This document shows, in pieces, positions 35,850 through 49,170 of a stretch of DNA of 64,000 nt. How positions within the stretch are numbered: position 1 is the stretch's first letter; each line of letters starts with the position of its first letter. Both the position numbers and the translations under genes were made by a program. The notes beneath the pieces were generated by a model. The model was given only the letters and a program-made list of their open reading frames with translations, made no database searches and was not told the origin of the DNA. Origin of the DNA: Fasciola hepatica (taxonomy: Eukaryota; Platyhelminthes; Trematoda; Plagiorchiida; Fasciolidae); assembly GCA_948099385.1 (NCBI GenBank), contig CANUEZ040000113.1, positions 11,792,501-11,856,500 of the forward strand, given 5' to 3'.

Positions 35850-36070
35850 TTCCATTCCAACGTATTCAGGATATGCTCTACTTTCATGTCACATTCGAGT
35901 TGATTTATTCAAAGCTGGGTAAAACAGGTTGTAAACCAATAAATAAATGAAGCACGTCGAATTTGTGCACTCAAAAATCCTGTCCGAACGGATAGAATAA
36001 TTTGGGAAACCCGTTGTACCCATCAACATTTTTCCCTAGTCCTTCTCGCATTGCAATGTGGGACTTTCTT
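35850..36070 (-). repeat. Dispersed repeat F, copy 2
   Basis: Matches the first 215 bases of the window in the opposite orientation (see copy 1). Small differences such as 'gggtttcccaaattattc' against 'gggtttccaagttattc' show independent ageing. It has no coding capacity. Confidence 0.75.
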
Positions 36071-37084
36071 TGTACCTATGGATTGGGCATTGTCACAAAG
36101 TGATGATGATATCAGCGGACTGGAGTGTCACAGTTCCTGATATATCAACTCTCATCCGGTGACAGAGAGACATGACACACAAATGCCCGCATATGTCAGC
36201 CGGCGAACAAGCACCCTTAACACGCAGGGGATTCTTTCTGCAAATTTATTCCACACGGGTTACCATCTTAACTGTGCATGAGTCTGTAAGGGTAGTGATT
36301 TCGCCCAAGAGGATTCAACTCTGGGTTCAGCCAACCGTGTATGTACAACAAACGCACGTACGTATAAGCCCGTGCACGCATGCACACAACACATGCCCTT
36401 GTGAAAACGTCTTCAATAATATCGAAGAAATAGCCCAATCATGGTAGCAACTGTGTTATCAAGATGAGAATAGACGAATGCAATTCCATCTGTTTGTGTA
36501 GGCTTGTTTTGGTCTGTAGGCGTATGTTTACACACCAGCATCAGTCCACGGGACGGATGGTTCAACGGACGGGCCAGATTATGTACGTGAGAACTGCTTA
36601 TCTGCAACAACCTTGTCACGTTGCACACGATGACTCCTATTGGACGGTAACTCACGTTCACTGTAATAGAGGTCGAGAATAGGACTAGACAGAACCTGTT
36701 TTGTGTGTATGAGCGTGTCACAACGATGTCCTTATGTGGGACCAGAAGAAAACATTCAAAAAAGATAACCAAAACTAGTTTTTACAAAGTGATGAAGGCA
36801 AAACGCGACAGGATGCCCCAACCACTAGAATTAGGAAACCAGCGAACGACCACCAAACTGAAAGATGAAAAAGTGAACCGACTGCTTCCGGATAGTTTTC
36901 AGGGAAGCGAAGTTACAATCCCAGCTGCTAAAGTCGACAATTCAGCCTGTCCAGGACACTTTCGGACTCATGCATAGAGATGCCACTCACGCTTCAGTAC
37001 AATTTGAGCGTTCCACCATCTGTGCCACCAGGTCAAACAGACACGAGACCATTCAGTGCTGGTCCAGTTGTGATAGCAGGCAAT

Positions 37085-37265
37085 CCCGCGAACACAACTG
37101 GCCTTCCATACATTGCTCGACCAAACATTCGGAATGTGTTCTTCAACTCAACAGTTTCAACGAAATGATTCGTCAGCATTCAGCTCCCCACTGAAAACAA
37201 TAGAGAACAAGTCCGCAACGAGGAGTAGATCGCTGTGGGGTTGGCGAGTAGTTGTTTCCTTACGA
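37085..37265 (+). mobile_element. Old family C copy, inverted arm plus body
   Basis: 'aaatgattcgtcagcattcagc' and 'cactgaaaacaatag' parallel the family C arm. 'gagtagatcgctgtggggtt' and 'gacggaagagtactg' parallel its body. The arm precedes the body in inverted order, as in the 19.3- and 57.7-kb insertions. Confidence 0.5.
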
Positions 37266-37654
37266 AGCTAGAGACGGAAGAGTACTGTCCCATTTGGTGC
37301 TCATGTGAAACAAGCCATTCAGAGCCAGTTCGGAAAGACTTGCGATATCGTATGAGACTCAAATTCATGCGTCTCAGGTCCGGGTCCCCAAAACTGAGGC
37401 TAGGCGGACATGCATTGTGCTGACCATAACTCTTCCCAAGAGTTGATCTTTGAGGCGGTAGTACGAATCACTTTGCATTCGACTACAGAGACTAAACAAC
37501 AGTTATACTCTGTTCGAACTGATCAAGTCATTTAACAAAGTCTTTCGATAATTTCTTTGTAACAACTGACAGCAAAATGCAACGCTGCTCACCAAATCAA
37601 CACGAGTAGGGTTGTGGTGACAGAATAAGACGGACAGGGTTTCTCACTCCGCCA

Positions 37655-37865
37655 ATCACCCTTTATTTCTTTTATTCACTTATTTTTTATTATCTAAAAA
37701 ATAGAGGTTTCAGGAAGAAGGTCGCAGCAAAACTGGAGACTGCGAATTGGGGAAACTGATCCCCTGCGGCAGCCGGATTCGAACCCCGGAACACAAGGGT
37801 CTAAAGTCCACCGCGATGACCAGTTGACCACCACCGGCCATCCATAAGGCAAATGGATAGTTAAA
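37655..37865 (-). mobile_element. SINE family A copy, well preserved
   Basis: The minus strand has a head with 'ggtggtggtcaactggtcatc', GTGGACTTTAGACCC and the B box GGGGTTCGAATCC. The body includes 'cagtttccccaattcgcag', then the tail block 'ccttcttcctgaaacctc', and ends AATAAAAAATAAGTGAATAAA. Confidence 0.85.
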
Positions 37866-39129
37866 AGTTGGACAGCTATCACCATCGAAAATGCTCATTA
37901 CCTATTTGGGTGGGTGGAAAGGGTGCTACTTGTACACAGCGAGACTAGACAAACTACTGAGTCACTTTACCGAGTACGGAAAAAATCACTAGACATTCTG
38001 ACGCGTTATTACAAGTTTGAACCACCGTGAGTCTGTACACATTATGAGGTAGCGTACTTTTGCAGTACTACAGCATGCAAGCGACGCACAACTTATGTGC
38101 CCCTCATTACCGAAAAAGTGTGTTCAAAAAATGATATAGCTATCTCCTGAGGCGTTCTGAAATATATGGAAGATCCGGTGCTCTTGAATCTCACAATCAC
38201 TCCCACACTTCCCACACTGCCATCAAACTCTGACTTTCATCGGTTTGGTTCAGTAATTTTCGGAAGCCCAACTTGAACTCACTAGGAATCAAAGGTCTTC
38301 TAGCGGATAGTGGTAATTACGCTAAGGGGTATCTTGTTGAGTCGCTTCTTGCAACGTTGTACTCACTGAGGAAGGGAAAGGTTGACTGGAATGTAAAGAA
38401 ACGGCAGTCCACACACTGCCGTCATAGTGCTCTTCTATTCTGATTGGCATAGATCCTGCTAGCGACTATATATCATTGTTGGAATAAATGTTTGTCCAAA
38501 AATGGATTCCCCTGTAGCACAACACTCCTACTCTCTGGTCTATCGTGCCAGTTTTCGTCCTGGCAAATATTTATTTCCTTTGGTTCGCGCCTTGTTGACC
38601 GATTGTTTGTCTTCGATCATCCCTGACTACGGAATATCTCACGATTGTGGTTGCAAAGTCGGACTGATAATTCCACAGTCAGTAAGCGTGTCTTCTGAAC
38701 AGGACGTACCGACTGCCCACTCAGAATCAGCCTATCACTCCACCAGCTTTGTCAGTTTATGACACATGCTACGTATGCCATCGCACGACTCTGCTCGTCT
38801 AACAGCGTGGAAGCCAATGAATACCGTGAAACCTGCCGGTCAAATACTGGCATCGAGGCCCATCTCCGTCGTTCCTTTACGACGTGATTGGGATTTCATG
38901 ACCCACATAAAGCTTGGTTAGAAACCGTGTCGGACTGGGCTAAGATTCATAGCCAGTGATATTTATATAACAGAAGAGTGCTCGAACTCCAGAGAGACTT
39001 TTCAGTATCATTTACATTTGCCACTGAATCATATCGAACTAAAGCAGTATGAACTCATTCCTCGTTTGGAGAACAGGGCTGCTGGGAGTGGAGGCGGAAT
39101 ATAAGTAACACGTCATGATCAACAAAAAA

Positions 39130-39560
39130 AGAAACTTTTGTGAACTGTAGACTTTCTGATCTGATGTTGTGGACAATTACTCCATTTCTCATTGTATGCG
39201 ATGGCACAGTGTTGGATGAAAGTAGTATATAGTTGGGCGGTTAGAGTTTCTTGGACTTTTCTATGAAGAGCATCCACTTGCCATCCTGTTGCAAAAATGA
39301 GATAACTGTGGATGAAACGCTTACGGAGTGCACGCGTGTAAGGACGGACAAGTGTGGGAGTACTGGGTATACCTACCTGATGAGGGGCAGTAACTGCAAG
39401 ATCGGTTGCGTTCTCAAGATACTTTATCCATCCATCTACATACCACTTGCTTCTAATATCCGAAATGATTACTACAGAGTTGTCCTTCTTGTGGTAAGCG
39501 GCAGCCAACCCAAGGAGACATATCAGCGAATCACCGTTTTGGTAACTCAATGGGTTGTTC
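39130..39560 (-). repeat. Unclassified repeat G with coding remnant, copy 1
   Basis: A minus-strand frame of 143 residues shares ordered blocks with 58245-58625: a 'DSL' start, 'KDNSVVIISD', 'AVTAPHQVGI' against 'AVTTAHQMGV', and 'KRFIHSYL' against 'RYFIHSYF'. Conservation at the amino-acid level in two separate copies implies descent from a protein-coding sequence, perhaps a transposon of a type I do not recognise. A second tandem partial unit begins at about 39563. Confidence 0.5.
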
Positions 39561-40814
39561 TATAAGAAGCATCCACTTACACTCATGTTGCATAAATGAG
39601 ATAACGGTGAATGACAAACCATTGAAATGGTTAGGTGAAAATGGCCCGAGAAAGGTTAGCTCGTAGAGTTTAGGTAACCCTTTCAAAAGTGAACGCAGAG
39701 TCCCCTCTTAATTGCGTAGGAAAAGTCGCTTTAAAAGCCATATCGTAAATAAAGGGATAACCAGTTTCCACGATGATCTCAAATCTTTTTCAAATGTAAA
39801 CCTCTCTCTTAGTTCGTGAAATAGTCCCGTAGTCTGAATTTAGGAAACGTAATGTGGCGAACACCGATCTGTCTTTTCGGTAATGCTCCTCAGGCCAGTA
39901 CAATACACATGCCAGCCTCTCTGTTTGCCGAGTAGTATGAAGTAATTTAGGCCTAACTTTGGTCTCGGTACTTTTCTTCTAAAGAAAAAAGATGCGAAAG
40001 GCATACGAAGGTCAAAAACGCTGGTGTCCGAATGATTTTACATAAACCTGATGGTTCGGTTTTACCAATGAAAATGATTTAATCAATATTCTGGACGACA
40101 TTATCATCAGTGGTCAAGTAACAAACTGCGAGTTTTAGTGTATAACCAGACGAATAAAAAACGGACATGAACAGTAGCTGGAATCACAGATAGTCCATTG
40201 ATTCAGGATAATACGGAAGACAGTAGCCCAGAGTGATGGACTCTTTTATGCAAATCTGTTTAGCAGAACATAACAAAGTGCAGGTGACAAGGGGCTCACG
40301 AGAGCAAGTGTCACACTGGCAACCGACCACGAAAAACATCTTGGTTCGGAGTGATATAAAAAGGTTAACAAACGAAACATGTAAAGTAGATAATAGCAAA
40401 TAATCTACGGGACTTTATCCCATTTTTTATTCCGTGACTAAGCAAAGACTCGGTGACCAATGCAGACTGAACAGGAAACCAAAACCCCGTGAATGAGAGT
40501 GTCAATGAACCACAAATTGGGCCCAAATAGCTACAGTGCAGTGGCATCGGTAGTGATCCGACTGACTATCAAAAAGCCGACCGGTGGTGGAGTTGGTGGT
40601 CTGGCCAGAACCTTGCACCTCATACTGAACACTCAGTTCGGATCAGTTCTTACAGGCAATAACCCCGTACTCCTGTGCTCTGGTTTCGGTTGCTACGTGG
40701 CAGCACAATTTGGTCGATGGCAAAACGAATGGAAGCAAAAGGAGTACATAAACGGAAAAAGAGAGCAGAGAAAGAAAATGTTGCCATTGTATCACAGACC
40801 GAGGCTTCTAGTCG

Positions 40815-41235
40815 TGTCACTGAATTCCTCCAATCAACCGGTGGGCGGGCTTTGTGGAAGCAGCCTGGATAACTTACACCTCCTTCAAGTTCGAATGCAC
40901 CGGTCAAGGCTTTCATACCTTTACGCTATCTGACGGACCACCTCGACTCTCTCTTCAACCACTAATACCCTCGGAGAAAAAAGCAGACCACGAAAGTCTA
41001 TCGATGAGCATGTGCAACACATGTTCCAACCATCATAGCCTGCTCATATTTTGCGCTTACTACAATGACTGATGGCATGATCTCAACACCCAGCACTTAA
41101 CGTCAGCCGATTGCAAATACGGTGATCCTTTCATATTCAAGCAATACCGCAAAAACACTGATGCTCAAACATCGACAATCTTAGTATACCATCTACCGGG
41201 AACGGCCACGTTTCTGAGCCACACGAAAACGCGGA
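40815..41235 (-). pseudogene. LINE fragment (3' part), interrupted by a younger LINE
   Basis: The minus strand carries the C-terminal and 3' region of the subfamily seen at 25345-26215; the shared 3' start 'aattcctccaatcaaccggtg' parallels 'aatttctccaaccatccggtg'. Its upstream end, at the block equivalent to 'gaaccatacagatgcacgg', stops at about 41235. The continuation is at 42470-42760, on the far side of another LINE. Confidence 0.65.
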
Positions 41236-41314
41236 TCTAATTACGGCAGTTCAGTTCAAACAATCAGCGTTAATCTCAGTCGGAAATATTGAAAAAAACA
41301 TAAGAGTACGACAG

Positions 41315-42465
41315 GAGCAGCAATAATAATATTAATAGCAAGTCGATAAAGATAGAATGTGGATACAAGGGAGCCACACCTTGCCACATCCCCTAGTGTA
41401 TCTAACCACTGAGTGGAAGGGTCTCTTGGACCCCACCCAGGAAGTTTAACAAACCCCAAGTCGCCAAGTCCACTGGTTAGGTTTTTCATACTTTTTCCAT
41501 ATCATGTACTGGCCACCCTTACTTGTCTTCCAACCGTTATCGGCCTCTGCAGGCATTACGCACCGGGGAATCCTATCCAGGAACATGTGCAACGCATGTC
41601 CAAATCACCTTAGTCTGGTGATCTTTAGTGTTCCATCGAATGATTTGGTTCGTGAAGCTAATACTCTCCGTCGAACCTCAACAATGCTCATACTGTGTTC
41701 GCACCAGATTCGAGAAAAGCTACGAAGACATGGGGGTTTAAACACTGATAATCTTCGTATATCTTCCAGCTGCAGTGGCTCCGTTTCTGAACCATAAAGA
41801 AGTACTGGCCTGACTACTGCAGCGTACACCCGAATCCTAATTGATAAACGGATTTCATGTCAACACAACAGATGACTCAGGTTGGTAAGAGCCAAAAAAG
41901 CCTTCTTAATGGGCAAAGACTCCTCGTCTGACCACCAGGGCGAAATGCAGCTGCCAGGGTAACAGAACTAATCTATATGATCTATAGTCTCTCCAAATAC
42001 CGAAAGCTTTGGAGCTGGACTAACCCAGTTTGGTGTACTCTGGAGATGCAAAAAGCCTACCGAATATTGTTACGCTGTCAATCAAACTGTCTAGAAAAGC
42101 TCGCAACTTACCTGGATATTCACTTAGAGAAACTGTGTTTTTCGCATATATACGGTCTCAAACTTCCCCATCCGGAAAAATTTCAATGCCACTATCTTCA
42201 CCTGACAAAACGCGGTCTCTAGAACACCATATGAATCACCGTGACTCATACTGCTTCCTATGTTATACCCGGGGAAGGATCACCGTAAGCCCGGACTCCA
42301 CTTTAGCTGTTCATGCAAAGGGGCTTTATCATGAAAATGAATTTCTCTGGCACACCCTTCAACAAGATGCAACTCCAGAGTACTGTGTGATCGACTGAGT
42401 CGAAGATTGCTTTAAGATCAAGAAAGCGGGAGATAGTGATCCTACGTAAGGTGTGCCTATGTTCT
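41315..42465 (-). pseudogene. RTE-like LINE copy inserted into an older LINE
   Basis: Minus-strand segments match the LINE at 22984-25235: 'YAAVVRPVLLYGSETEPLQL', 'KNLTSGLG' and 'LPGWGPRDPSTQWLDTL', and the upstream palm region near 42340-42460. It begins at the block equivalent to 'ctatgttcta' (42465) and ends with 'tcgacttgctattaat' and an ATT-rich tail near 41315. Stops and frameshifts inactivate it and the 5' two-thirds is missing. It sits exactly between two halves of a different LINE. Confidence 0.75.
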
Positions 42466-42469
42466 AGAA

Positions 42470-42760
42470 ACTACGACAGCGTATACCTGACCCTTGATGG
42501 ACAATCGGTTGCCACGCCGATGTCACTGGCAATTCAAACTCGTAAAAGCCAAAGCCTCTTTTGTGTATGCGAGGACATTTCCTCTGATATCCGACCACGC
42601 GGTGTGATGCAACTGCCCAGGGCACAATACTTCTCTCCTCCAGCTTAGGATTCCCCTACCAGGACAAGATTTGGTGTAGTACGGTCTACTCAATCCTGCG
42701 ACAGCATTTTACATGAGGAAGACACAAAACGCACCCCATACTCAAACCGAACATCCAGTG
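42470..42760 (-). pseudogene. LINE fragment (5' part of the interrupted element)
   Basis: The minus strand matches the region from 'TRPNLVLVG' and 'LGSCITPRGRISEE'-like text down to the block equivalent to 'ctgctgcaacgtacactcgg'. That is where the fragment at 40815-41235 resumes. The two are one element split by the 1.15-kb insertion. Confidence 0.6.
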
Positions 42761-43311
42761 ATCCATACCATTCGACTACCACGGGCAAGTGGATAACTAT
42801 CTGCTCTTGTGTAAAAAGGAGCGGAAGAATGATATTTACCCACATCTGAGTTCAGTTAATGGGGAAACTGATCGTCTGTTTAATGAACAAACCCAATCTT
42901 CAAACTGAGTCTTCGATTTTCATCATCTTTCAAGTTGTAGTGTACAGTAGGAGTGTTCAACCTGTAGGCCAAATTACTACACCTGGTCGCAAGGTTGGAC
43001 CAGTAGTAACCTGACACGGGCTCCATCCAGCAACAGTACGTTCCTCATTCTTACGCAAATTACGTCCCCATCAAATCGTATTGAAAACCAAAATAAGTGA
43101 TGATATGTTCCCAAACTATCCACATCTGACTGATTCACTTGATGTCCAGTGGTACGATTGGTTAGTTTAAGTGAAACACTGGGCGAACAATGAGTCATTA
43201 TGTAAGATTGTCAAATTGGTACCTAACAGCCTAATTGGGATAACCGTAATTTGGTCGGTCTGGTTCATTAAAAAGCTGTATTGTGTTTGTTTCTCTTTCA
43301 CACCCTTGCAC

Positions 43312-43312
<1 letters not shown>

Positions 43313-43351
<39 letters not shown>

Positions 43352-43355
43352 TGTG
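43313..43355. repeat. (GT)n microsatellite
   Basis: About 21 GT units with one ATG interruption, followed by 'gcacgctggcgcgtgtgtg'. Confidence 0.95.
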
Positions 43356-46300
43356 CACGCTGGCGCGTGTGTGAGTTAGATGCACAAATCACGTGGAGAA
43401 CCTGATGTCGTTAGACCAGGGGTATCTAGGCTCACTCAAGTGCTCGAAGGATTATACATGGTTATGTATGTGAAATACTTCAAGCGTAACTCTCGGGAAC
43501 CCGGTGAACATACGTCTATAGTCTTTGTCAATGGGACTACCAGTTATAGTGTGAAGAACGTTAACAAAAAGGCTTTCGAGTTGGAAGCCGACCACACAAG
43601 TAACCTTAATTTCAACTTAATGTTTCTTTCCCACCCCACTCTTCCACCAGCTCTCCTCCTCCCCCTAAGAGCATCCTGCGAGGAGGACATGGTAACCAAA
43701 CCCAGTTTAATGTTTCCGGATCGACGACCAGGCGTCGTAAACAACCGGACCTTGCCGACAACGGTAGAACGGCAGTGAAAATATATTTGTCCAGACGATC
43801 GTAAACTCCTTGTCTGGGCTCCCACTATTCTGATTCACTCTTCATCACGAAAAGTCAACAAATCTTGTCATAGTTGTCGTTGTTTTTCTTTGTCCGTGAG
43901 ACAAGGAATAAAGTGGTTTTGGAAAAAAAGTAAAAGAATATAGTTTGCTTGCTAAATTACAAGCTTACTTACTTACTCACTTACTTAACTACCCTATCCT
44001 CAAACAATCCCTCCTCATTAACAAATTTCATAAGTGAACTGAAAATAATGGGGGTAATATGCGAAAACGGCACAAAAATGAAAAGGAATGATATTGTGTA
44101 CCAACAATTTTGACGAAATAACAATCCAGAGGAAATTGGGCAGCAAAATCGTGGACGTGGCATGTTTCGTTGTACATGTACGTCAGACTTCGTCAGTTGT
44201 TTGTGCTCTGTTCACTTGAGTCCTAAACATTTGGTTGTGCAAATTGACACAGTCAGTTTAAACAAAGGAACAGAAACGATTTGTAAGCATGACGGGAAAA
44301 TTGTTGATAATAAAACAATTATGCGCGTGAGCAAATCTTGCAAATCAGTCAGTCACAAAGTCAGTCAGTAATTCCATCAGCCGTAAATTCCGTCACAAAT
44401 TTATTCATTCAGTATGGCACAAGGTCACATATTCAGCAATGCGCAAAGTGAACCAGCCGGTTGCAGTGTGTGAATTTAAGAAACCGTTGAGTCAGTCAAT
44501 TACTCAACTAATAAACCAGTCACCCAGCATTTTGGTGAGAATAATTGCTGAGCGAGTGATACACAGTTAGGAAATTATGAAAGTGTGTCACTTTGTCACT
44601 TCATTACTGCAGTTATCGTCACACATTATAGCACATACAAGAACGAAAGTGACAGACTACATCACCCCCTTTTCACATGCACACGCAGACAATGAAGCGA
44701 ATTGGATCCGGTTCAGAAACATTCAAGTCGTTAATAGGAGCATATCTTAACCACGATCTTCTCATCCGAAGCGAGTTTCTGTTTGTGTAGCGCACACTGT
44801 GATGAGTGGATCGAAAACGACTGCAATCTAAACGCCCGAGTATATTGTATGAGTCCTTCCATCGCATCAATCGCATCTCAAACAACGTCTAAAGAACTGA
44901 ACGACTTCACAGTTCACCTCCACCCCTACTGGATACTTAACTGCCCAATAGAATCAATACAGTGCATTATTTTACCCTGGTCACAGAAAGCTCACCATAG
45001 CACTAACTATAGTAAATGTTTTGTTTCTTTCTGAAGAGTGAAATACGATGACCGACATTGTGGAACCTCGAAGTGGCTATGGTGTGCTAAACGGTACAGT
45101 TCTCATTGATAGTTGGTTCTGAGTGTGTTTCCAATGTTCACGGTGCTCAATATAATCTTGGAAGTCAGTATTAGATGGAGACTCAGCTATTTCACCTATT
45201 GTTTATGTGCTGAGAGCAATGATGAAGGAGCGGGGAAAGTATCTGCGCTCAGTGATTTGGCGTATCGTTGAATCACATGAAGCCTGAGACAGGCCAGGTA
45301 TAAAGTCTGTTTCAAATGACAAAAATCGCACCACTGAGATGAAACTTGTAAATCGTACGGGGACTCACGTAACCGTCACTCATTAGGAAGATTTCCTGAG
45401 AAACTCTTCCCGATGATTTTAAAATCGCAAAACATCATACCAGTTGATATAAGGTGCAACGAATCACAATCAGCCTTGGTAGTGTGGAGTTATCAAGACT
45501 ACTAAGTAGAGCATAAACTTCACCTAGCCCAAAAAATAAGTTTCTAGTTCACAAGCCAAAAGTTATTCTGGGAGAACTGCCTAGATGTAGAATAATGGGC
45601 CAAGTCACATCTTACACAGGACTGTACTTCTTATGGATGTGGACACATCTATCCTATGGCCGCAAAATTCTGCCACCCAAAAACCAATGGAATAACATTT
45701 ACAACCCCCTACCAAAAGCCACGATTTGACTGAGATGGGGCAAGTTCTTCATGTAATTTAGAAAAGCTCACCACGGTGCACTCTGGTATGTCGGAAATAG
45801 GTTATTTCGAAAAACAGCGATGTCAAGGGAATTTCGACATAACTTGTCGTTCTCATAGCTGTACAATTGTGCTTTTTGAACCAACATTTCCACCAGATAG
45901 TCTTGTCTTAGGCATCAGGTCTGATTTTGATTCACAATAAATGAAACTTGTTTTCTTCGTGTGCTTGTTTGTTCTGCGTCTTTGTGGCACACGACTATTT
46001 CTGATCAGGCATGGTGCTCTCTCCGCACTCACTAGAGCGGCTTGATTGATCAGAAAATCGATGGGTTACCGGAACATTTGAAACTGTAGACCAATATAGA
46101 TGACTGTCGATCGATACTCATCTTTGGACCCCAGGAGTAACACGTGGTAGGTGCTCTTTTGAGCAACCGTGTATGCCTCCCTGCTTACACTATTTTTTCA
46201 CTCAGTCATGAAAAACTGAACCGGTGATGTCCGGCTGTGGGTTTCCGTATGTTCCCGATCACTGACCTTGGCGTTTTTGTTGGAAATATTTTTACATCGG

Positions 46301-46627
46301 TCAGAATGACTTTATTGGTGTGTACAGATTATACTGTCACCCCGACCGACAATCAGGAAATCAGGAAAACGGAAGGTACCACTGAGTTGACGACGAGGAT
46401 GAGCAACCCAACAGGGAACTATGTGTCTCAGACATGAAATTTTTCAGTGGGCTAGACAGAGGCTATTTAGCCACTGTCGTTCATGCTAGTGATGAATTCC
46501 CAGAAGGACTTTCTAACATCAGAAGGACCAAAATAGAATTCTGCAACACCTTGACCTACGAAAAAAGTTCATTACCATTTTGCATTCTTCGTTTCCCTTT
46601 CACGGAAAGTGAGGGTTCGTGGAATGG

Positions 46628-46790
46628 CTTGCTGATTACCCGATGACCAAATAGTCATCATGATGTATTTAACTTCTACGGTCCTGAGTTCGAATCCCTC
46701 TGGTCACAATCCCGTTCAGTAACTTTTCGATGACCTCATTCATGGTCTCGATATTTTGTACCGCTGTATATGATAAAAGTAGGGAGCAAA
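46628..46790 (+). mobile_element. SINE family A copy, diverged
   Basis: A head with 'ccgatgaccaaatagtcatc', then the B box GAGTTCGAATCCC. The body and tail ('gacctcattcatggtctcg', 'ttttgtaccgctgtatatg') only loosely match the family. Confidence 0.6.
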
Positions 46791-47765
46791 AGATTACCCA
46801 TATTTTTTCTGTTATTTTCAGCTAATGCTCCGATTTTATTTCACCTGTTGTTGGACCAGCTGATAATTTTGATCTAGATACATCTGAATCCAAGAATCCC
46901 GCGGAACAGTCAACTACCTGACGATCAGAAAGAATTAGTTCACCACCACGAGATTACAAATGCTCTCACTTCAATTCAGCGTACTGCGGATGTGATATAA
47001 GAGAATGTCTGTTTTTGTAATTCGCTTTGTTGCATTCGCTGTGTTTTACTACATGTTTGTAAATTGCGTGGCTCCACGCATACAAAACGATAAGCTACGT
47101 TCTATACACTTGTGAAGTTCCTAATCCTTAATAGCTCTGCCCGAGGTTCAGCCTAATAGATCCATCTCAGAAGCAATCATAGTTGGATTCCTTTGCGCGA
47201 CGCTACAGGCAATATCAAACGGATTTAATAGACTGGACCTCGCGCAGAACTACGGAAGATTAAAGACGTGGAGTATCATTTTGTATGCGCGGAATCACGT
47301 AATTTATAAATACACAGTATAGCAAAGAAAAATACAGTAAGGCAAATTAGAAAAGGTCACTCTCGAATGTGACAGGCTGTCCGATTATTTCGTTCAGTGA
47401 ATAGTCCGATGTTCCGAGTCGCGTTTGCTTTTAGGAAGGATAAAATAACATTTTTTCTTTTTGAAATCACCCCAGAACTATGCTAACAGAACTATCCGAT
47501 TCAGTTCGGTCGACTAAGTCCTTAGAATGGAAAAGATAGGGGAGAAAAATTGGTCTGCTAAAAAGGATTTTTGCATATTTTTGTTATCGTTTGTAACAAA
47601 ACAAATTTTCGAATCTTTGGGTTAAGATGAAGACTAGATAAAGATCAGTTCTCTAAGTGAGTGAAACAGATTCCGAGAACAACTTTCATTATGTGTTTAT
47701 GGTTTTTGGGATAGAAGGTTAAGTGTGATGGTGAGGTAGTGGTCACCTTGGTGATGGTACTGCTT

Positions 47766-47844
47766 TGGTGGTGGTGGTGGTGGTGGTGGTGGTGGTGGTG
47801 GTGGTGGTGGTGGTGGTGGTGGTGGTGGTGGTGGTGGTGGTGGT
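47766..47844. repeat. (GGT)n trinucleotide array, about 26 units
   Basis: Uninterrupted GGT units. Its complement would encode poly-His, but no gene is implied. It lies inside the LRR intron. Confidence 0.98.
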
Positions 47845-48937
47845 TAAGCAAATTTTATCCTCACCCCATATGAAGAATCGCCGCGTCTGCACCTAGCAGC
47901 ATGAGATTGAACCGTGTTTCAAAGAGGGTTAAACGGAGAGAGGCAACCAAGGGACAGGCAATTAGGCGGGAAACCGCTTTCAAACCAACGGGCAGTGCCA
48001 TTCGGTAACGTTGGAATAGCTTTGGTGTGAAATCTTGACAATTCAGGTTGAAGAGCCCGAAGAAACTCATTTTTATACATGCGGGGAAGTATGTGTCTAT
48101 GTGTGTATGTGCGTGTACATACGTATTGGGCAGGCACCCAACCTCGCTAGGTGGAAACAGACTAGCTAGGAGGAACTAACTATCATCTGGATCGATTTTG
48201 TCAATTGATTTACAACTGTCATGGTAAGACTGTTATCGGAAGAGATGGAGTATGCCTCACTAGTGAGCTTTCTTTCATCTCCGAATAAAATGTGGAGGCA
48301 AGAAACAAACACCTTCAACAGCCCGCTGAAATCTGGAGAATGACTGGTTTTCATGGTACTGAAATAGGATCTAGCAGCAGATCACATCAGGTGTGTTAGT
48401 GTACAGTACAGTAGTGGCAACGGAATAAGGTGGCTATAAAGTCGAGTACGTCAAATAAGCGAAGAGTAATCACAGGCAGAAGAGCAAGAAGTGCTTAGTT
48501 CCAAAGCAACCCAGAATGAAAAGGATGGATACTACTGAGGAACAAGCGGACAACAGCGTTACCTTGACAGGGATAACGATTGTCGAAGTGAAGTGCTTCA
48601 TATCAGACATCAATCGGGACAACCCAGGAATCAAGCAAGACTGGAAAGCAGAAGAGCAAGATCAACATCTGCATGCAGAACGGAGATGAGCCAAGTAGGA
48701 GAGTTGATTTTGATGTGATTTAAATGGAAACGGAAAAGCTGTTTAGACTCTTTTATGTCTTGTCATTACGTTCATCATCTGACTCGGTTAATACTACTGC
48801 ATTCTTGTTAGACTAAGAAGACGAATCACAAAAGTAAGACATTAATTTAGGATATTCGAACTTGGAACTAAATGAAAAATAGACTGTTGCTTTTGTGGTA
48901 ACAAACTCCACGAAGGCTGTAACCTATCCATCCAGCC

Positions 48938-49170
48938 ATCCATCCGTCTGTCCGTCTGTCCGTCAGTCTGTCTGCCTATCTCTCCGTACGTCCGTTCGTC
49001 TGCATTTATCCAAGTCGCTCTGCCTGTTAGTAATTCGCAGTCTTCCTGTATCCTTGACCATCGGTCTGCCTGTCTGTCTGTCTCTCTGTCTGTTCGTCAG
49101 TCTGGCTGTCTGCCTGTCTGTCTATCAGTCCTTCTATCTCCCTGTCTGTGAGTCTGTCCGTTTATCTATA
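48938..49170. repeat. Long imperfect (GTCT/GTCC)n region
   Basis: About 230 bases of degenerate pyrimidine-rich tetranucleotides (ccgtctgtccgtcagtctg and variants), the longest such region in the window. Confidence 0.9.

Noticed and set aside
36705..37168. Plus-strand frames with a Pro-rich translation (36980-37168) and a basic one (36705-36977)
   Set aside because: Competing frames are open over the same bases, acceptor and donor are not convincing, and the right end overlaps an old family C copy.
43380..43778. 132-residue plus-strand frame following a (GT)n array
   Set aside because: The first half looks protein-like, but the only acceptor is the microsatellite edge and the second half is Pro/Leu-rich antisense-type sequence. 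Insufficient evidence for a gene.
46328..46437. Possible terminal exon after 'ggtgtgtacag' on the plus strand
   Set aside because: Only 35 codons, weak pyrimidine tract, and no partner exon in a compatible phase nearby.
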